A stretch of DNA of 49,508 bases. Source: Gammaproteobacteria bacterium. Its GTDB lineage: Bacteria > Pseudomonadota > Gammaproteobacteria > Berkiellales > Berkiellaceae. Numbering within the stretch: position 1 is the stretch's first letter; every line of letters starts with the position of its first letter. The stretch is taken from contig JABDCK010000006.1 in assembly GCA_013288185.1 (NCBI GenBank), positions 1-49,508 of the forward strand. The letters run 5' to 3'. The notes beneath the pieces are model-generated. The model ran no database searches, was not told the DNA's origin, and worked only from the letters and a program-made list of their open reading frames with translations. Below are positions 8,044 through 16,977 of this stretch, in pieces. The position numbers and the translations under genes are program-made.

Positions 8044-9784
8044 GGTTATGTTAAAAACACGCATTGAAGAAAAATTTATCCAGGCTTTTAAAAAAGCTTA
8101 TCCCTCACAAGATTTGCAAACACTCAGCATTGAGTTGAACCGCAGTACGCATCCACGCTTTGGTCATTATCAATGTAATAGTGCTATGAAGTTTACTAAA
8201 ATATTAGGTATTCCACCGCGGGAAATCGCCTCTCAAATTGTAGAAAATGTGCAGGCAAGCAATCATGATGGTGTCATTGAAAGGTTAGAAATAGCAGGGC
8301 CTGGATTTATCAATGTGAGCTTATCGGCAAAATATTTAAGTGAATATTGCCAACAAATGCTTACCTGTAAAATTCCATCCACGGACAAGCCACAAAGGGT
8401 TGTCATCGATTTTTCATCTCCCAATACCGCCAAAGAAATGCATGTAGGGCATTTGCGTTCAACTATTATTGGCGATTGCTTAGCCAGACTATTTGAATTT
8501 TTAGGGCATGATGTGCTGCGCTTGAACCATATTGGCGATTGGGGTACTGCTTTTGGAATGTTAATTGCTTACATCCAACAGTTTGATAATGGCATTCTGC
8601 TTGGTGAAAAAAAATGTGATTTAACTTTGCTCGTGCGTCATTATAAGGCCGCGAAAAAATTATTTGACGAAGATGCTGCTTTTAAAAAACAAGCGCAGCT
8701 TGCCGTCGTTGCATTGCAACAAGGAGATCAGCATGCGCTAAAGGCCTGGCAGATGATTTGTGAAATTTCCCGTCAAGCCTATCAAGAAATTTATGATTTG
8801 CTCGATATCAAGCTGGTTGAGCGCGGCGAGTCCTTTTATAACCCGCAGTTGGCTGAGGTAGTAAAAGATTGTGAAGCTAAAGGCTTGGTTACGCTTTCCG
8901 ATGGGGCTAAATGTATATTTTTAGAAGGATTTGTGAATCGTGAAGGGGAGCCGTTACCCTTTATTTTGCAGAAATCGGACGGGGGATATAATTATTCCAC
9001 CACGGATTTAGCGGCGATTCGACATCGGATTGAAGATGAAAAGGCTAAACGGATTATTTATGTGGTAGATTGTGGTCAAGCTACACATCTTACGATGCTA
9101 TTTGCTGCGGCGCAAAAGGCCGGGTATTTAAACCCAAAAGAGGTAAAGGCACAACATGTAGCTTTTGGGGTTGTACTGGGGCCCGATGGGAAAAAATTCA
9201 AAACGCGCTCGGGTGAAGTGGAAAAACTTATTGATTTGTTGACCACTGCTATTTCCAAAGCGCAAGAAATTTTAACGGCGCGCAATCAAGAGAATAATCA
9301 AGGGCTTAGTGCAACACAAATCAAGGATATCGCTGAAATCTTAGGAATTAACGCGGTAAAATATTCTGACTTGTCTTGTAATCGCATGCATGATTATACG
9401 TTCAGTTATGAGCGGATGTTACGCTTTGAAGGAAATACTGCGGCATTCTTAATGTATGCGTATGTGCGTATTCATGGGATTAAACGAAAGGCCAAACAGG
9501 TTAAAATTGATGCAATTAAGCTAGAACATCCTGCAGAAATTACTTTGGGTTTACATTTGGCTCAATTTACGGAAATGCTAGATTCCATTGCTGAAGATTT
9601 AATGCCCAATCGCCTCTGTGAATATTTATATGAATTAGCAGAAACATTTAATGCCTTTTTTAGAGATTGCCGGGTACTGGATGTTCCTGAGCAAAATCAG
9701 CGCTTAGCATTGTGTGAACTTACCGAGAAAGTGCTTAAACACGGGTTAGAGATCCTCGGTTTAAAGACGGTGGTTATAATGTAG
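8033..9784 (+). CDS. argS: Arginyl-tRNA synthetase
   Basis: A class I aminoacyl-tRNA synthetase that charges tRNA-Arg with arginine. The protein of about 580 residues has the usual length. The N-terminal additional domain (residues 1-110) is followed by the HIGH-type motif in EMHVGHLRST, the ArgRS core with LNHIGDWGTAFG, the KFKTRSGE stretch that stands in for KMSKS in this family, and the C-terminal anticodon-binding DALR domain. Two starts are possible, ATG 8033 (overlapping ddpX by 11 bases) or ATG 8048; the shorter form begins MLKTRIEEKF and fits family N termini equally well. The 3' end overlaps the convergent gene by 11 bases. Confidence 0.96.
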   Translation: MKNKVMLKTRIEEKFIQAFKKAYPSQDLQTLSIELNRSTHPRFGHYQCNSAMKFTKILGIPPREIASQIVENVQASNHDGVIERLEIAGPGFINVSLSAKYLSEYCQQMLTCKIPSTDKPQRVVIDFSSPNTAKEMHVGHLRSTIIGDCLARLFEFLGHDVLRLNHIGDWGTAFGMLIAYIQQFDNGILLGEKKCDLTLLVRHYKAAKKLFDEDAAFKKQAQLAVVALQQGDQHALKAWQMICEISRQAYQEIYDLLDIKLVERGESFYNPQLAEVVKDCEAKGLVTLSDGAKCIFLEGFVNREGEPLPFILQKSDGGYNYSTTDLAAIRHRIEDEKAKRIIYVVDCGQATHLTMLFAAAQKAGYLNPKEVKAQHVAFGVVLGPDGKKFKTRSGEVEKLIDLLTTAISKAQEILTARNQENNQGLSATQIKDIAEILGINAVKYSDLSCNRMHDYTFSYERMLRFEGNTAAFLMYAYVRIHGIKRKAKQVKIDAIKLEHPAEITLGLHLAQFTEMLDSIAEDLMPNRLCEYLYELAETFNAFFRDCRVLDVPEQNQRLALCELTEKVLKHGLEILGLKTVVIM

Positions 9785-10673
9785 CGTGCGGTTTACCAAT
9801 CTCTTTTGGCGCTTCGGGCAAAGCAGTCATAGCTGGCGGTGTGGGGGTTGATTCTACAGGAGTACGGGGGTTGTCATCAATGATGAGTGGAGATGGCAGT
9901 TTTGGACGTACTGCCTGTTGAATTACCGGTGGTGCTTTAGGCGTAACCGCTTCGCGTCTAACGGATTCTAATGGCTGAACAGGAAATCCTAAATATTTTA
10001 ATGTCTTTTTAAACTGGGCTGAGTTTGTATCGCCGTCTGGTTTTTTTTTAACGGGGATGGTCTTAGGTTTGACCGTAATAGGTTGCTCCTTAGCTGGAGT
10101 TAATGGTGCCGTGTGTGGCAATCCAAGATATTCTAATGTTTTATTTAATCTGCTTGGTTTTTCGGCTTGTTGTTTTTGTTGAGTAATGGCGGGTGCGGGA
10201 TTATCTGAAATTTTTTCTGGAATAATGTCACTAATGGCGGCGGCGACGGCATTTAGCCCAGTTTTCATTCCTTCGGTAACTTGGCTTATTTTTTTAGTTG
10301 TAAAATTAACGGGATGTAATACAGGCTCCGCCAGAGAAGTCATCTGAACTACTTTTTCATTAATAAAGTAGGCCGCCCAAGCGCCCACAAAGAAACCTAA
10401 AGGGCCTAACCCAATAGATATAGTCATGATGGTGCCGAAAATGCCACCGATGAGCAGATGTTGTTGTGATTCAAAATAGTTAGCAATTTCATCCGGATAG
10501 AGTATGTAAGCGCCTCCCAGGACGATTACCGGGAATATATAAAGAAACTGTGGACCAAAGGTGAGCGCGCAGGCTAGAAAGAGCGGGCCACCGCCCCAAA
10601 TGGCAATATTTTTCAGCGACTTGTATTTGTCAGTCGTTTTACTTTTTGGCGCAGGTATTATTGGTTTGGCCAT
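9774..10673 (-). CDS. Membrane protein with proline-rich tail and a repeated KTLxYLGxP motif
   Basis: A 299-residue protein I do not recognise. Residues 1-20 are basic and cytoplasm-like, residues 24-110 hold three or four hydrophobic segments, and the rest is a Pro/Lys-rich soluble tail. The tail carries two copies of a short motif, KTLEYLGLP and KTLKYLGFP, about 50 residues apart, each embedded in proline-rich sequence, which suggests docking sites for a partner. It is convergent with argS and overlaps it by 11 bases. An inverted repeat (TTAAGTCG, 10686-10722) lies just upstream of its start. A host-facing or scaffold role is speculation. Confidence 0.6.
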   Translation of the reverse strand: MAKPIIPAPKSKTTDKYKSLKNIAIWGGGPLFLACALTFGPQFLYIFPVIVLGGAYILYPDEIANYFESQQHLLIGGIFGTIMTISIGLGPLGFFVGAWAAYFINEKVVQMTSLAEPVLHPVNFTTKKISQVTEGMKTGLNAVAAAISDIIPEKISDNPAPAITQQKQQAEKPSRLNKTLEYLGLPHTAPLTPAKEQPITVKPKTIPVKKKPDGDTNSAQFKKTLKYLGFPVQPLESVRREAVTPKAPPVIQQAVRPKLPSPLIIDDNPRTPVESTPTPPAMTALPEAPKEIGKPHATL

Positions 10674-10830
10674 ACTTCACCTTTGTTAAGTCGTCGACTT
10701 TTGATTGAACATGGCGACTTAATAACACGAAGGCTTCAGTCTAGCTACTAGCTTCAGATTAAAGGCTATGATTTCCCGATAGTCGGCATAAGTTAAAAAG
10801 ATAACATATTGATTTTTAAGGATTAATCAA

Positions 10831-11241
10831 TCATTCTAACTTAGAGGTGAGATTGCGCTTTTTTCCATCCACATAGAACCATTTGTTCTCAATTTTATGA
10901 AACTCACTTTTCTCACATATGGCTTGTGGGATCCCTTTATAGAGATAGTGGGCCTCAAAGCTGACAAATCCCACCAAGGGCGTTTTTAAGCGGGTGTCCA
11001 AGACCTTTAGCGCTAGCCATTGCACATCTTGTAACCACATTAAGGTATCTACCATGTTAAAACCTTTGGCGGCAGGACCGGTCATAGTTGCACGCAGATA
11101 ATTAATTGCTCCGCGCGCAAAAGCACTATAACGCGAGCGCATTAATTCTTCAGGGGTTGAGGGATTTTGGTTGTTTTCGATAAAACGGCCACAACATTGT
11201 AGATAATCCGGTGCACCACAGGGGCAACTGCTATTAGTCAT
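10831..11241 (-). CDS. ychJ: YchJ-family protein with SEC-C metal-binding motif
   Basis: A 136-residue UPF0225/YchJ-like protein. It starts with a SEC-C type zinc motif (CPCGAPDYLQCCGRF), followed by the family signature PEELMRSRYSAFARG and an NTF2-like domain ending in KWFYVDG. Only the N-terminal SEC-C motif is present; the second, C-terminal one found in some relatives is absent. The cellular role of the family is not established. It lies 15 bases behind the YiiX-like hydrolase gene on the same strand, so both probably share a transcript. Confidence 0.85.
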   Translation of the reverse strand: MTNSSCPCGAPDYLQCCGRFIENNQNPSTPEELMRSRYSAFARGAINYLRATMTGPAAKGFNMVDTLMWLQDVQWLALKVLDTRLKTPLVGFVSFEAHYLYKGIPQAICEKSEFHKIENKWFYVDGKKRNLTSKLE

Positions 11242-11256
11242 AAGCGCTTTAGATTT

Positions 11257-12243
11257 TTAAGAAAAACGATGGGAAATAAAGCTAAACAAGCTAAAGAGGT
11301 TGAGACTACTATTTTTGCCTTCCTCTTGATCATTTTGCATTTCTGGTAATGCACCATTGGCATCATCTGTGGGTATATTGACATCATCTTTTTTAGTTTT
11401 CTTTTTACGTTTGGATTTTGCTTTAACGGGTTCTTGGCTCGGATCATAAATATTTTCACCATCATGACTCATCAGCCCTTGCCTATTCCAAGGAAGATTC
11501 CGGTAAGGACTTTCTGAAAAAGAAATAAAGGGAAACTTAATAATCTCAAAATAAGGAGAGTAATCAAAATCCCGCGGGGTGAAAAGCCGAGGATTTCTGA
11601 TAAACAACTCTATTCCTTTTTCCTTATGCTGTTTTACCACAGGCAGGATAGGGAAATCAATAGAGGTAAAGGCCTCTGCAATCATGGTGGAGCAAACGGT
11701 GCGCGTTGAACTACCGGCATTAATTTCAAATAAGCTGGAGCGCCAGCGCCGGGGTAAAATAGACCATGGGATTAAAAAACGCGCCATATCAAATACCTGC
11801 CGGATATCATAATCGGTACCCAGTTTATTAATCGCAAATTCCACTACATGCTGGGCATCCTTACGCGATAAGCTGGTGGGGCGGCAAACACGAATATGAT
11901 CCAGTTTATAATTTTCCAAAGGGCTGACAATGGTACCCTTGCCTAAATACCCTTCAATCACAAGTTGGATATCATGATCACCATCAAAATATTCAGTCAG
12001 TTTTTTTCTAAGCGCTAAGTCATCGACATCATGTAACCGGCCAATATAAAGGCAGGCATGAGACCAGGAGCTTTGCGTAATTTGTCGAATTACTTCACTG
12101 ATGTGACTGCGTCCTTCAATAAGCAACACGTCACCGGGGCGCAGTTCATAACGGATCTTTTCAAAATCACACAAAGGGAAGGAGTGGTTTGTGCGTTCAT
12201 AGGTGATCCAATGTATAAAACGTTCAGCCAGCTGTAGAAACAT
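11257..12243 (-). CDS. YiiX-like permuted NlpC/P60 cysteine hydrolase
   Basis: A 328-residue protein. Residues 35-215 match the permuted papain-like YiiX/YebB family: LRPGDVLLIEG, then the histidine in SSWSHACLYIG (His62), an acidic residue in VIEGYLGKG (Glu98), and the nucleophile in RTVCSTMIAEAF (Cys184). In this circularly permuted fold His precedes Cys, as here. Such enzymes act on peptide or acyl bonds, and some bind lipids. The last ~90 residues are a family-foreign tail with a lysine-rich stretch (KAKSKRKKKTKK) followed by an acidic, Asn/Gln-rich end. There is no signal peptide. A host-directed role is possible in this kind of genome but is not shown. Confidence 0.78.
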   Translation of the reverse strand: MFLQLAERFIHWITYERTNHSFPLCDFEKIRYELRPGDVLLIEGRSHISEVIRQITQSSWSHACLYIGRLHDVDDLALRKKLTEYFDGDHDIQLVIEGYLGKGTIVSPLENYKLDHIRVCRPTSLSRKDAQHVVEFAINKLGTDYDIRQVFDMARFLIPWSILPRRWRSSLFEINAGSSTRTVCSTMIAEAFTSIDFPILPVVKQHKEKGIELFIRNPRLFTPRDFDYSPYFEIIKFPFISFSESPYRNLPWNRQGLMSHDGENIYDPSQEPVKAKSKRKKKTKKDDVNIPTDDANGALPEMQNDQEEGKNSSLNLFSLFSFISHRFS

Positions 12244-12261
12244 TTAGTCAGCGCCCTAAAA

Positions 12262-12300
12262 AGTATTCTTTCTAGGTTAAGTGTAGTCAAAAAGAATGCT
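12262..12300 (-). terminator. Probable terminator of rmuC
   Basis: Directly behind the rmuC stop, 10-base arms (12262-12271 and 12291-12300, one imperfect pair) enclose 19 bases. On the minus-strand transcript a TTTTT run follows. Confidence 0.5.
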
Positions 12301-13501
12301 ATTCGCTCTCAACGCCTGTATAGATATCCTCAAGGCTGGGCAAGGAGGTATTTTCAGGTAAGGGGGGTAATTCAACTTTTTCAATCTGATGAAAGCGCCG
12401 AGAAATTTTTTGCGCAGAGGTATGGACCTGCTCTATATCCATATTAGCCTGTTGAATATGACGCGATAAATTATCCATACGCTTTTCAAAGCGAGAAAAA
12501 TCCTGTGCAAGAAAACGTAAATGCTCTTGAATAACATGGACTTGTTGCCGAGTGGCGGAATCCTTTAATACCGCACAAGTCGTGGTTAAGATGGCCATCA
12601 TCGTAGAAGGGGAGGCCAGCCAAACATGGGATTGCATCGCATACTCTACCAAATCAGGATGGTGCGCATGAATTTCAGCAAAAATAGCTTCAGCCGGAAT
12701 AAACATTAATGCGCCTTCGCCCGTTTCTCCCGGAATGACATATTTTTGACTAATATCTTGAATGTGTTTGCGAATATCGATTTTAAACTGTTGCTTGGCG
12801 ACTTGTCGGCTCAACTCAGCGTTTTCAGTATCACAATACTTTTTATAATTTTCTAAAGGAAACTTAGCATCAATCGCAATTTTACCCGTGGGTTCTGGCA
12901 ACAATAAAATACAATCGACCCGGCAGCCATTGGATAAAGTATGCTGCAACGCATAGCTATTGGTGGGTAATACATTATGAATTAAAGTGTTTAACTGGAT
13001 CTCTCCAAAAGCCCCCCGAGTGCGCTTATCTGATAAAATTTCCTGTAAACTAACCACATTTTGTGACAAGTCCGTAATTTTCTTTTGCGCCTCATCTATG
13101 AATGCTAGACGCTGAATAATGCTGGTAAAGGTCTCATTGGTTTTCTCAAACCCTTTTGATAATCTTTGTTCAACCGATTCACTAATTTGTAGTAAATGTT
13201 GTTGCGTGGATTCATTGAGCTTGTCAAATTGTGAAGATAATTGTGTGGTAGTGCGCAGCAAAATAGCATGCAATTGTTTATCTAATTCAGAAAAATTCTC
13301 ACGCATAAAGGTTTGCATCCGGAGCAAATTTTGCTGATTAATTTCCCCGATTTGCTGCTGATTCTTTAAGGTACTCTCAAAGAGTTCTTGCCGAATGGTC
13401 TCGAGTACTTGCCATTTAAGTTGACGAGCTTGATGATGCCACCAGAATAGAGCACCTAACACGATAATAACGGCAACAAAGGCAATGGTTTGCATATCCA
13501 T
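12299..13501 (-). CDS. rmuC: RmuC family DNA recombination protein
   Basis: A 400-residue protein with the RmuC layout. It has an N-terminal membrane anchor (residues 4-21), a long coiled coil (about 30-145) with many Gln/Glu heptads, then the conserved nuclease-like domain containing GAFGEIQLNTLI, IDAKFPLENYKKY, and GALMFIPAEAIFAEIHA. RmuC limits inversions and recombination at inverted repeats and is a predicted restriction-endonuclease-fold protein. Start at 13501 (MDMQ) precedes the anchor; the second Met is two codons on. It lies 48 bases downstream of the sigma-factor gene on the same strand and may be read from it. Confidence 0.93.
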   Translation of the reverse strand: MDMQTIAFVAVIIVLGALFWWHHQARQLKWQVLETIRQELFESTLKNQQQIGEINQQNLLRMQTFMRENFSELDKQLHAILLRTTTQLSSQFDKLNESTQQHLLQISESVEQRLSKGFEKTNETFTSIIQRLAFIDEAQKKITDLSQNVVSLQEILSDKRTRGAFGEIQLNTLIHNVLPTNSYALQHTLSNGCRVDCILLLPEPTGKIAIDAKFPLENYKKYCDTENAELSRQVAKQQFKIDIRKHIQDISQKYVIPGETGEGALMFIPAEAIFAEIHAHHPDLVEYAMQSHVWLASPSTMMAILTTTCAVLKDSATRQQVHVIQEHLRFLAQDFSRFEKRMDNLSRHIQQANMDIEQVHTSAQKISRRFHQIEKVELPPLPENTSLPSLEDIYTGVESE

Positions 13502-13549
13502 TGCCAGATACTAATAGAAATTAATGCGTCGCGCAAATAAGTAAGATGG

Positions 13550-14347
13550 TTAATTCAAAAGCGTGCGGCCACTTTCACCATCACTTTCAATCAAATGCTT
13601 TAATTGCTTTAAAGCCTCAGCTTGTAATTGCCGTACATGCTCACCCTTTACACCAATCGCAGTACCCGTCTCATGTAACGTTGTTGGCGCATGCCCCTGT
13701 AAGCCATAACGGCGGCAAACCACCTCACGATGACGCGGCGCTAAATGTGCAAGCCACTTATTGATATTCTTTTGCAGGTTGATTTCAGAAAAATGGTGGA
13801 ACGGATCTTTTTCTTGGTTATCCTGTAAATGGCTTTCTCCATAAGCATCATCTATAGAAATCGTTTTCTCATGCGCGATTTCATGCGGTTTCTTCAAAAC
13901 ATGAACCGGTATGCGCACGATTCTTAATTGATTCATGATTGCCCGTTCAATGGTCTGCTGAATCCACCAGGTACTATAAGTCGAAAAGCGAAAGCCGCGC
14001 TCTGGATCAAACTTCTCTACGGCATGCATCAAGCCCAAATTGCCTTCCTCGATTAAATCTAACAGGGGAATACCGCTCTTGAAATAGCGCCTTGCAATTT
14101 TGATAACTAACCTTAAATTGGAATTTATCATTTGCTGACGGGCATGCAAATCTCCCGCCTGTGCACGCCTAGCATAATCGATCTCTTCTGCTTTGGTTAA
14201 AAGAGGAATCGCACGAATACTCTTGTAATACGCTTCGACCAAATCAATATCGACTGATTTTCTATTCAGCACACAATTTCGCTTCTTGTTGGCGTGATAA
14301 AATATTTTTCGGTCAAATATATCGATGCTTGACTGGATAAAAACCAT
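13550..14347 (-). CDS. RpoS-like sigma-70 family factor lacking most of region 3
   Basis: I take ATG 14347 as start, giving 265 residues; the longer open frame to 14524 would overlap ispG by about 130 bases and adds no sigma-like sequence. Region 1.2/2 is very close to RpoS/Rpo[34 protein letters not shown], and [19 protein letters not shown] (residues about 75-137). Region 4 with the HTH ([20 protein letters not shown]) is at about 200-255. Between [10 protein letters not shown] (about 145-154) and TISIDD (about 162) only about ten residues remain, where E. coli RpoS has roughly 45 more covering region 3.0-3.1. The RpoH box is absent, so RpoS-like is the best call. It is divergent from ispG, with 48 bases between the starts. 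Confidence 0.8.
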   Translation of the reverse strand: MVFIQSSIDIFDRKIFYHANKKRNCVLNRKSVDIDLVEAYYKSIRAIPLLTKAEEIDYARRAQAGDLHARQQMINSNLRLVIKIARRYFKSGIPLLDLIEEGNLGLMHAVEKFDPERGFRFSTYSTWWIQQTIERAIMNQLRIVRIPVHVLKKPHEIAHEKTISIDDAYGESHLQDNQEKDPFHHFSEINLQKNINKWLAHLAPRHREVVCRRYGLQGHAPTTLHETGTAIGVKGEHVRQLQAEALKQLKHLIESDGESGRTLLN

Positions 14348-14395
14348 GGTAAAATTCCAAGCAAAGATTATTCTGTTAGTTGGAGATCTCACATT

Positions 14396-15613
14396 ATGCT
14401 GCAAACACGCCATCAGACTGTGCCGGTAAAAATTGGTAACGTGGTTATTGGGGGCGGCGCACCTATCGTTGTGCAGTCTATGACCAATACCGATACCGCC
14501 AATATCGAAGCCACTGCCCAGCAATGCTACGAGCTTTGGAAGGCCGGCTCTGAATTGGTCCGTATCACCGTCAATAACAAAGATGCCGCAAAAGCAGTCC
14601 CTTATATTCGCGACAAGCTTATTACCTTAGGATGGGAAGCCCCCTTATTGATTGGCGATTTTCATTATATCGGCCATCAATTATTGTCTCAATTTCCAGA
14701 TTGCGCCGCAGCTTTAGCAAAATATCGGATTAACCCCGGTAATGTGGGGTTTGGTGATAAGCATGATGTGAATTTTTCCACCATGATTGAAATTGCCCTT
14801 AAAAATGACAAGCCGGTGCGTATTGGCGTAAATTGGGGCAGCTTAGATCAGGATCTGGTCGTACGGTTAATGGATGAGAATGCCAAATTAGCCCAACCTA
14901 AGACGGCAGATAGCATTATGCGAGAAGCGTTGGTGATTTCTGCCTTGGCCAGCGCAGAGCAGGCGCAAGCATTAGGGATGGGGCAAAATAAAATTATTTT
15001 GGCGTGTAAGGTGAGCAAGGTACAAGAATTAGTCGCTTTGTACATTGAACTAGCGCGGCGATGTAATTATGCCTTGCATTTGGGATTAACTGAGGCGGGG
15101 ATGGATAGTAAAGGGATTATTGCCACAGCAACCTCCTTTGCAATCTTATTACAACAAGGAATTGGCGATACGATTCGTGCTTCGTTAACGCCGGCCCCTG
15201 GGGGCGACCGTACCAAGGAAGTACAAGTCTGCCAAGAAATTTTGCAAGCCTTGGAATTACGAGCTTTTACGCCGATGGTGACCGCCTGCCCTGGTTGCGG
15301 CAGAACTACTAGTACTGTTTTCCAAGAACTGGCCCAGAAGATCCAAACCCATGTCCGCCAGAATATGCCTTTGTGGCGAGAAAAGTATCGTGGGGTAGAG
15401 AACTTAAAGCTTGCGGTTATGGGTTGTGTGGTCAATGGTCCAGGTGAGAGTAAGCATGCGGATATTGGTATTAGCTTACCAGGAACTGGGGAGATGCCTG
15501 CGGCGCCCGTCTTTATGGATGGTCAAAAATACAAAATCCTGCGAGGCGAACATATTGCAGAAGAATTCATAGCACTCATGGAAGAATATATTGATAGAAA
15601 ATATGCTATCTAA
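14396..15613 (+). CDS. ispG: 4-hydroxy-3-methylbut-2-enyl diphosphate synthase
   Basis: A 405-residue iron-sulfur enzyme of the MEP isoprenoid pathway, converting methylerythritol cyclodiphosphate to HMBPP. The N-terminal TIM barrel starts with [13 protein letters not shown]-like sequence, and the C-terminal domain carries the [4Fe-4S] ligands Cys298 and Cys301 (CPGCGRT) and Cys344 with Glu351 (GCVVNGPGE). Length and motif spacing are those of the proteobacterial enzyme without the plant-type insert. The start at 14396 faces the sigma-factor gene across a short divergent region, so both promoters must overlap. The ankyrin gene begins 26 bases downstream and may be read from it. Confidence 0.96.
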   Translation: MLQTRHQTVPVKIGNVVIGGGAPIVVQSMTNTDTANIEATAQQCYELWKAGSELVRITVNNKDAAKAVPYIRDKLITLGWEAPLLIGDFHYIGHQLLSQFPDCAAALAKYRINPGNVGFGDKHDVNFSTMIEIALKNDKPVRIGVNWGSLDQDLVVRLMDENAKLAQPKTADSIMREALVISALASAEQAQALGMGQNKIILACKVSKVQELVALYIELARRCNYALHLGLTEAGMDSKGIIATATSFAILLQQGIGDTIRASLTPAPGGDRTKEVQVCQEILQALELRAFTPMVTACPGCGRTTSTVFQELAQKIQTHVRQNMPLWREKYRGVENLKLAVMGCVVNGPGESKHADIGISLPGTGEMPAAPVFMDGQKYKILRGEHIAEEFIALMEEYIDRKYAI

Positions 15614-15639
15614 TAAATTATTTTATATTTGGGTGCACC

Positions 15640-16773
15640 ATGATAGAACCTAAGAAAATGAAAGAATTAGTGGCCTTGGGCTATAATCCGCAAACTATGG
15701 AGAAATTGCTGGAGATTGCACAACAGGCAACAGAAAATCTATCAGAAATGTTTGAATATTTTATAAAAGATCCTAATAATTATGTCTTTTTATATTATCC
15801 TCCCATTAAAAATGAAGCAGAGTTATTATCTGCTTTTTTGATAGAGGCTATAAATGACGCAAGCCCTAGCCGCATGAAGGGTGCACTTGGATCTTATGGT
15901 AATCTTTTTAGCAAGAGCAGGGAAGTCAGAAATTTAGAAATCATGAAAAATTTGCTCGCGCTCGGCGCATCCCCCAGTAAAGTAAGTGAGTTTTTTCCAT
16001 TAGACGAAGCAGTTTCTTGGAACTTTCCAGATGCAGTGGAGATGCTACTAAAAGCAGGAGCAAATATTCATGACATTTCTTTTTCTTGGCATGAATATCC
16101 AAAACCGCTTGGATATTCACTATATCATCACGAGCTAACTTCAAAAACAATTTCAATTATTTCCCTCTTACTTGCAGCCGGAGCAGATGTTAATGAAAAT
16201 AAAATTGGGGATGATGAAGAAACTTTTCTATATGCTTGTATAATGGCCGCTAGTTACGAATTCCGTCCTAAACTTGCAAAAGATAAAATATCTTTTCGTG
16301 AAAGTGTTGATTTTCTTAAAATGATTTTATCCTATTCTCCTGATTTAAGTTTGCTATGCTCCAATAAAGTTCCAAAAACTTTGTTGGAGTTTTTAAGGGA
16401 AGAATATGCTGATGAACACAGTGTTGTAAGGAACGCTTTGGATGAAATGATGGATGAATTAAAATCCCAATGCGCTTTTGCGCGGGTATTATTAAGTAAC
16501 AGCAATAATGCAGGAAAATCTCTCCCCATAGAACTGGTTGTAAAAATTCTTTATTTTGCCCAACCGGATTATAAAACTCATCGGAATGCTAAAAAAAGTG
16601 CGCTTGCTTATGCCGAAACCACAGATAGAGCATTTACTAAATATTTAGAGACTAAACAGCAACTAGAAGTAAATTCTGAATCAGTATTAATGCCAACATT
16701 ACGACGAAGCACACGTATAAAAAAAATCCCAGAAAAATATATTTTTGATAAAACGAACTGTTCGTATCGCTAA
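15640..16773 (+). CDS. Ankyrin-repeat protein with C-terminal F-box-like motif
   Basis: A 377-residue protein. Residues about 95-210 contain at least three ankyrin repeats, best seen as IMKNLLALGASPSK, AVEMLLKAGANIHD and ISLLLAAGADVNEN. Residues 294-304 read SLPIELVVKIL, the start pattern of an F-box, and about 40 mostly helical residues follow. A C-terminal F-box behind ankyrin repeats is the arrangement used by poxvirus and Orientia Ank/PRANC proteins to recruit host SCF ubiquitin ligase. The end (RRSTRIKKIPEKY) is basic and resembles a short motif in retroelement polyproteins, probably by chance. No signal peptide. An effector role is inferred. It is followed by a gene relic and a REP-like repeat. 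Confidence 0.7.
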   Translation: MIEPKKMKELVALGYNPQTMEKLLEIAQQATENLSEMFEYFIKDPNNYVFLYYPPIKNEAELLSAFLIEAINDASPSRMKGALGSYGNLFSKSREVRNLEIMKNLLALGASPSKVSEFFPLDEAVSWNFPDAVEMLLKAGANIHDISFSWHEYPKPLGYSLYHHELTSKTISIISLLLAAGADVNENKIGDDEETFLYACIMAASYEFRPKLAKDKISFRESVDFLKMILSYSPDLSLLCSNKVPKTLLEFLREEYADEHSVVRNALDEMMDELKSQCAFARVLLSNSNNAGKSLPIELVVKILYFAQPDYKTHRNAKKSALAYAETTDRAFTKYLETKQQLEVNSESVLMPTLRRSTRIKKIPEKYIFDKTNCSYR

Positions 16774-16826
16774 GTCTTTGAAACTATCCAGTCCAAAAGG
16801 TGCATGGGCATAAAGGATAATTCCAC
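16774..16826 (-). pseudogene. Relic fragment of the Wip-like phosphatase gene
   Basis: About 50 bases starting right after the ankyrin stop are nearly identical to positions 18102-18152, the part of the downstream phosphatase gene encoding its YTHAPFGLAGF motif, with only a few substitutions. Orientation is the same as in the intact gene. The flanks do not match, so this is a remnant of a partial duplication or of a lost second copy. Confidence 0.7.
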
Positions 16827-16862
16827 GCATCCTAGCCTTTGGCGCGAAATTGTCATAATTAA

Positions 16863-16910
16863 CCCTCACCCGCCGCAATCTGCGGCGGCCTCTCCCAAAA
16901 TTGGGAGAGG
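16863..16910. repeat. REP-like double stem-loop
   Basis: Two adjacent perfect hairpins: an 8-base GC-rich stem with 3-base loop (16870-16888) and a 10-base stem with 2-base loop (16889-16910), preceded by ACCCTCA. This form resembles repetitive extragenic palindromes common in gammaproteobacterial intergenic DNA. Its GC content stands out in AT-rich surroundings. It may also terminate transcription of the ankyrin gene. Confidence 0.75.
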
Positions 16911-16977
16911 CGAAAGATCTCTTTAAAAAACTTCGGAGTATTCATTTTGCACTTTTAGCGTAAGAGGAATAAGCGAT

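Noticed and set aside
14348-14524. N-terminal extension of the sigma factor to GTG/ATG at 14524
   Set aside because: It would overlap ispG by about 130 bases, and the extra residues have no sigma-like sequence.
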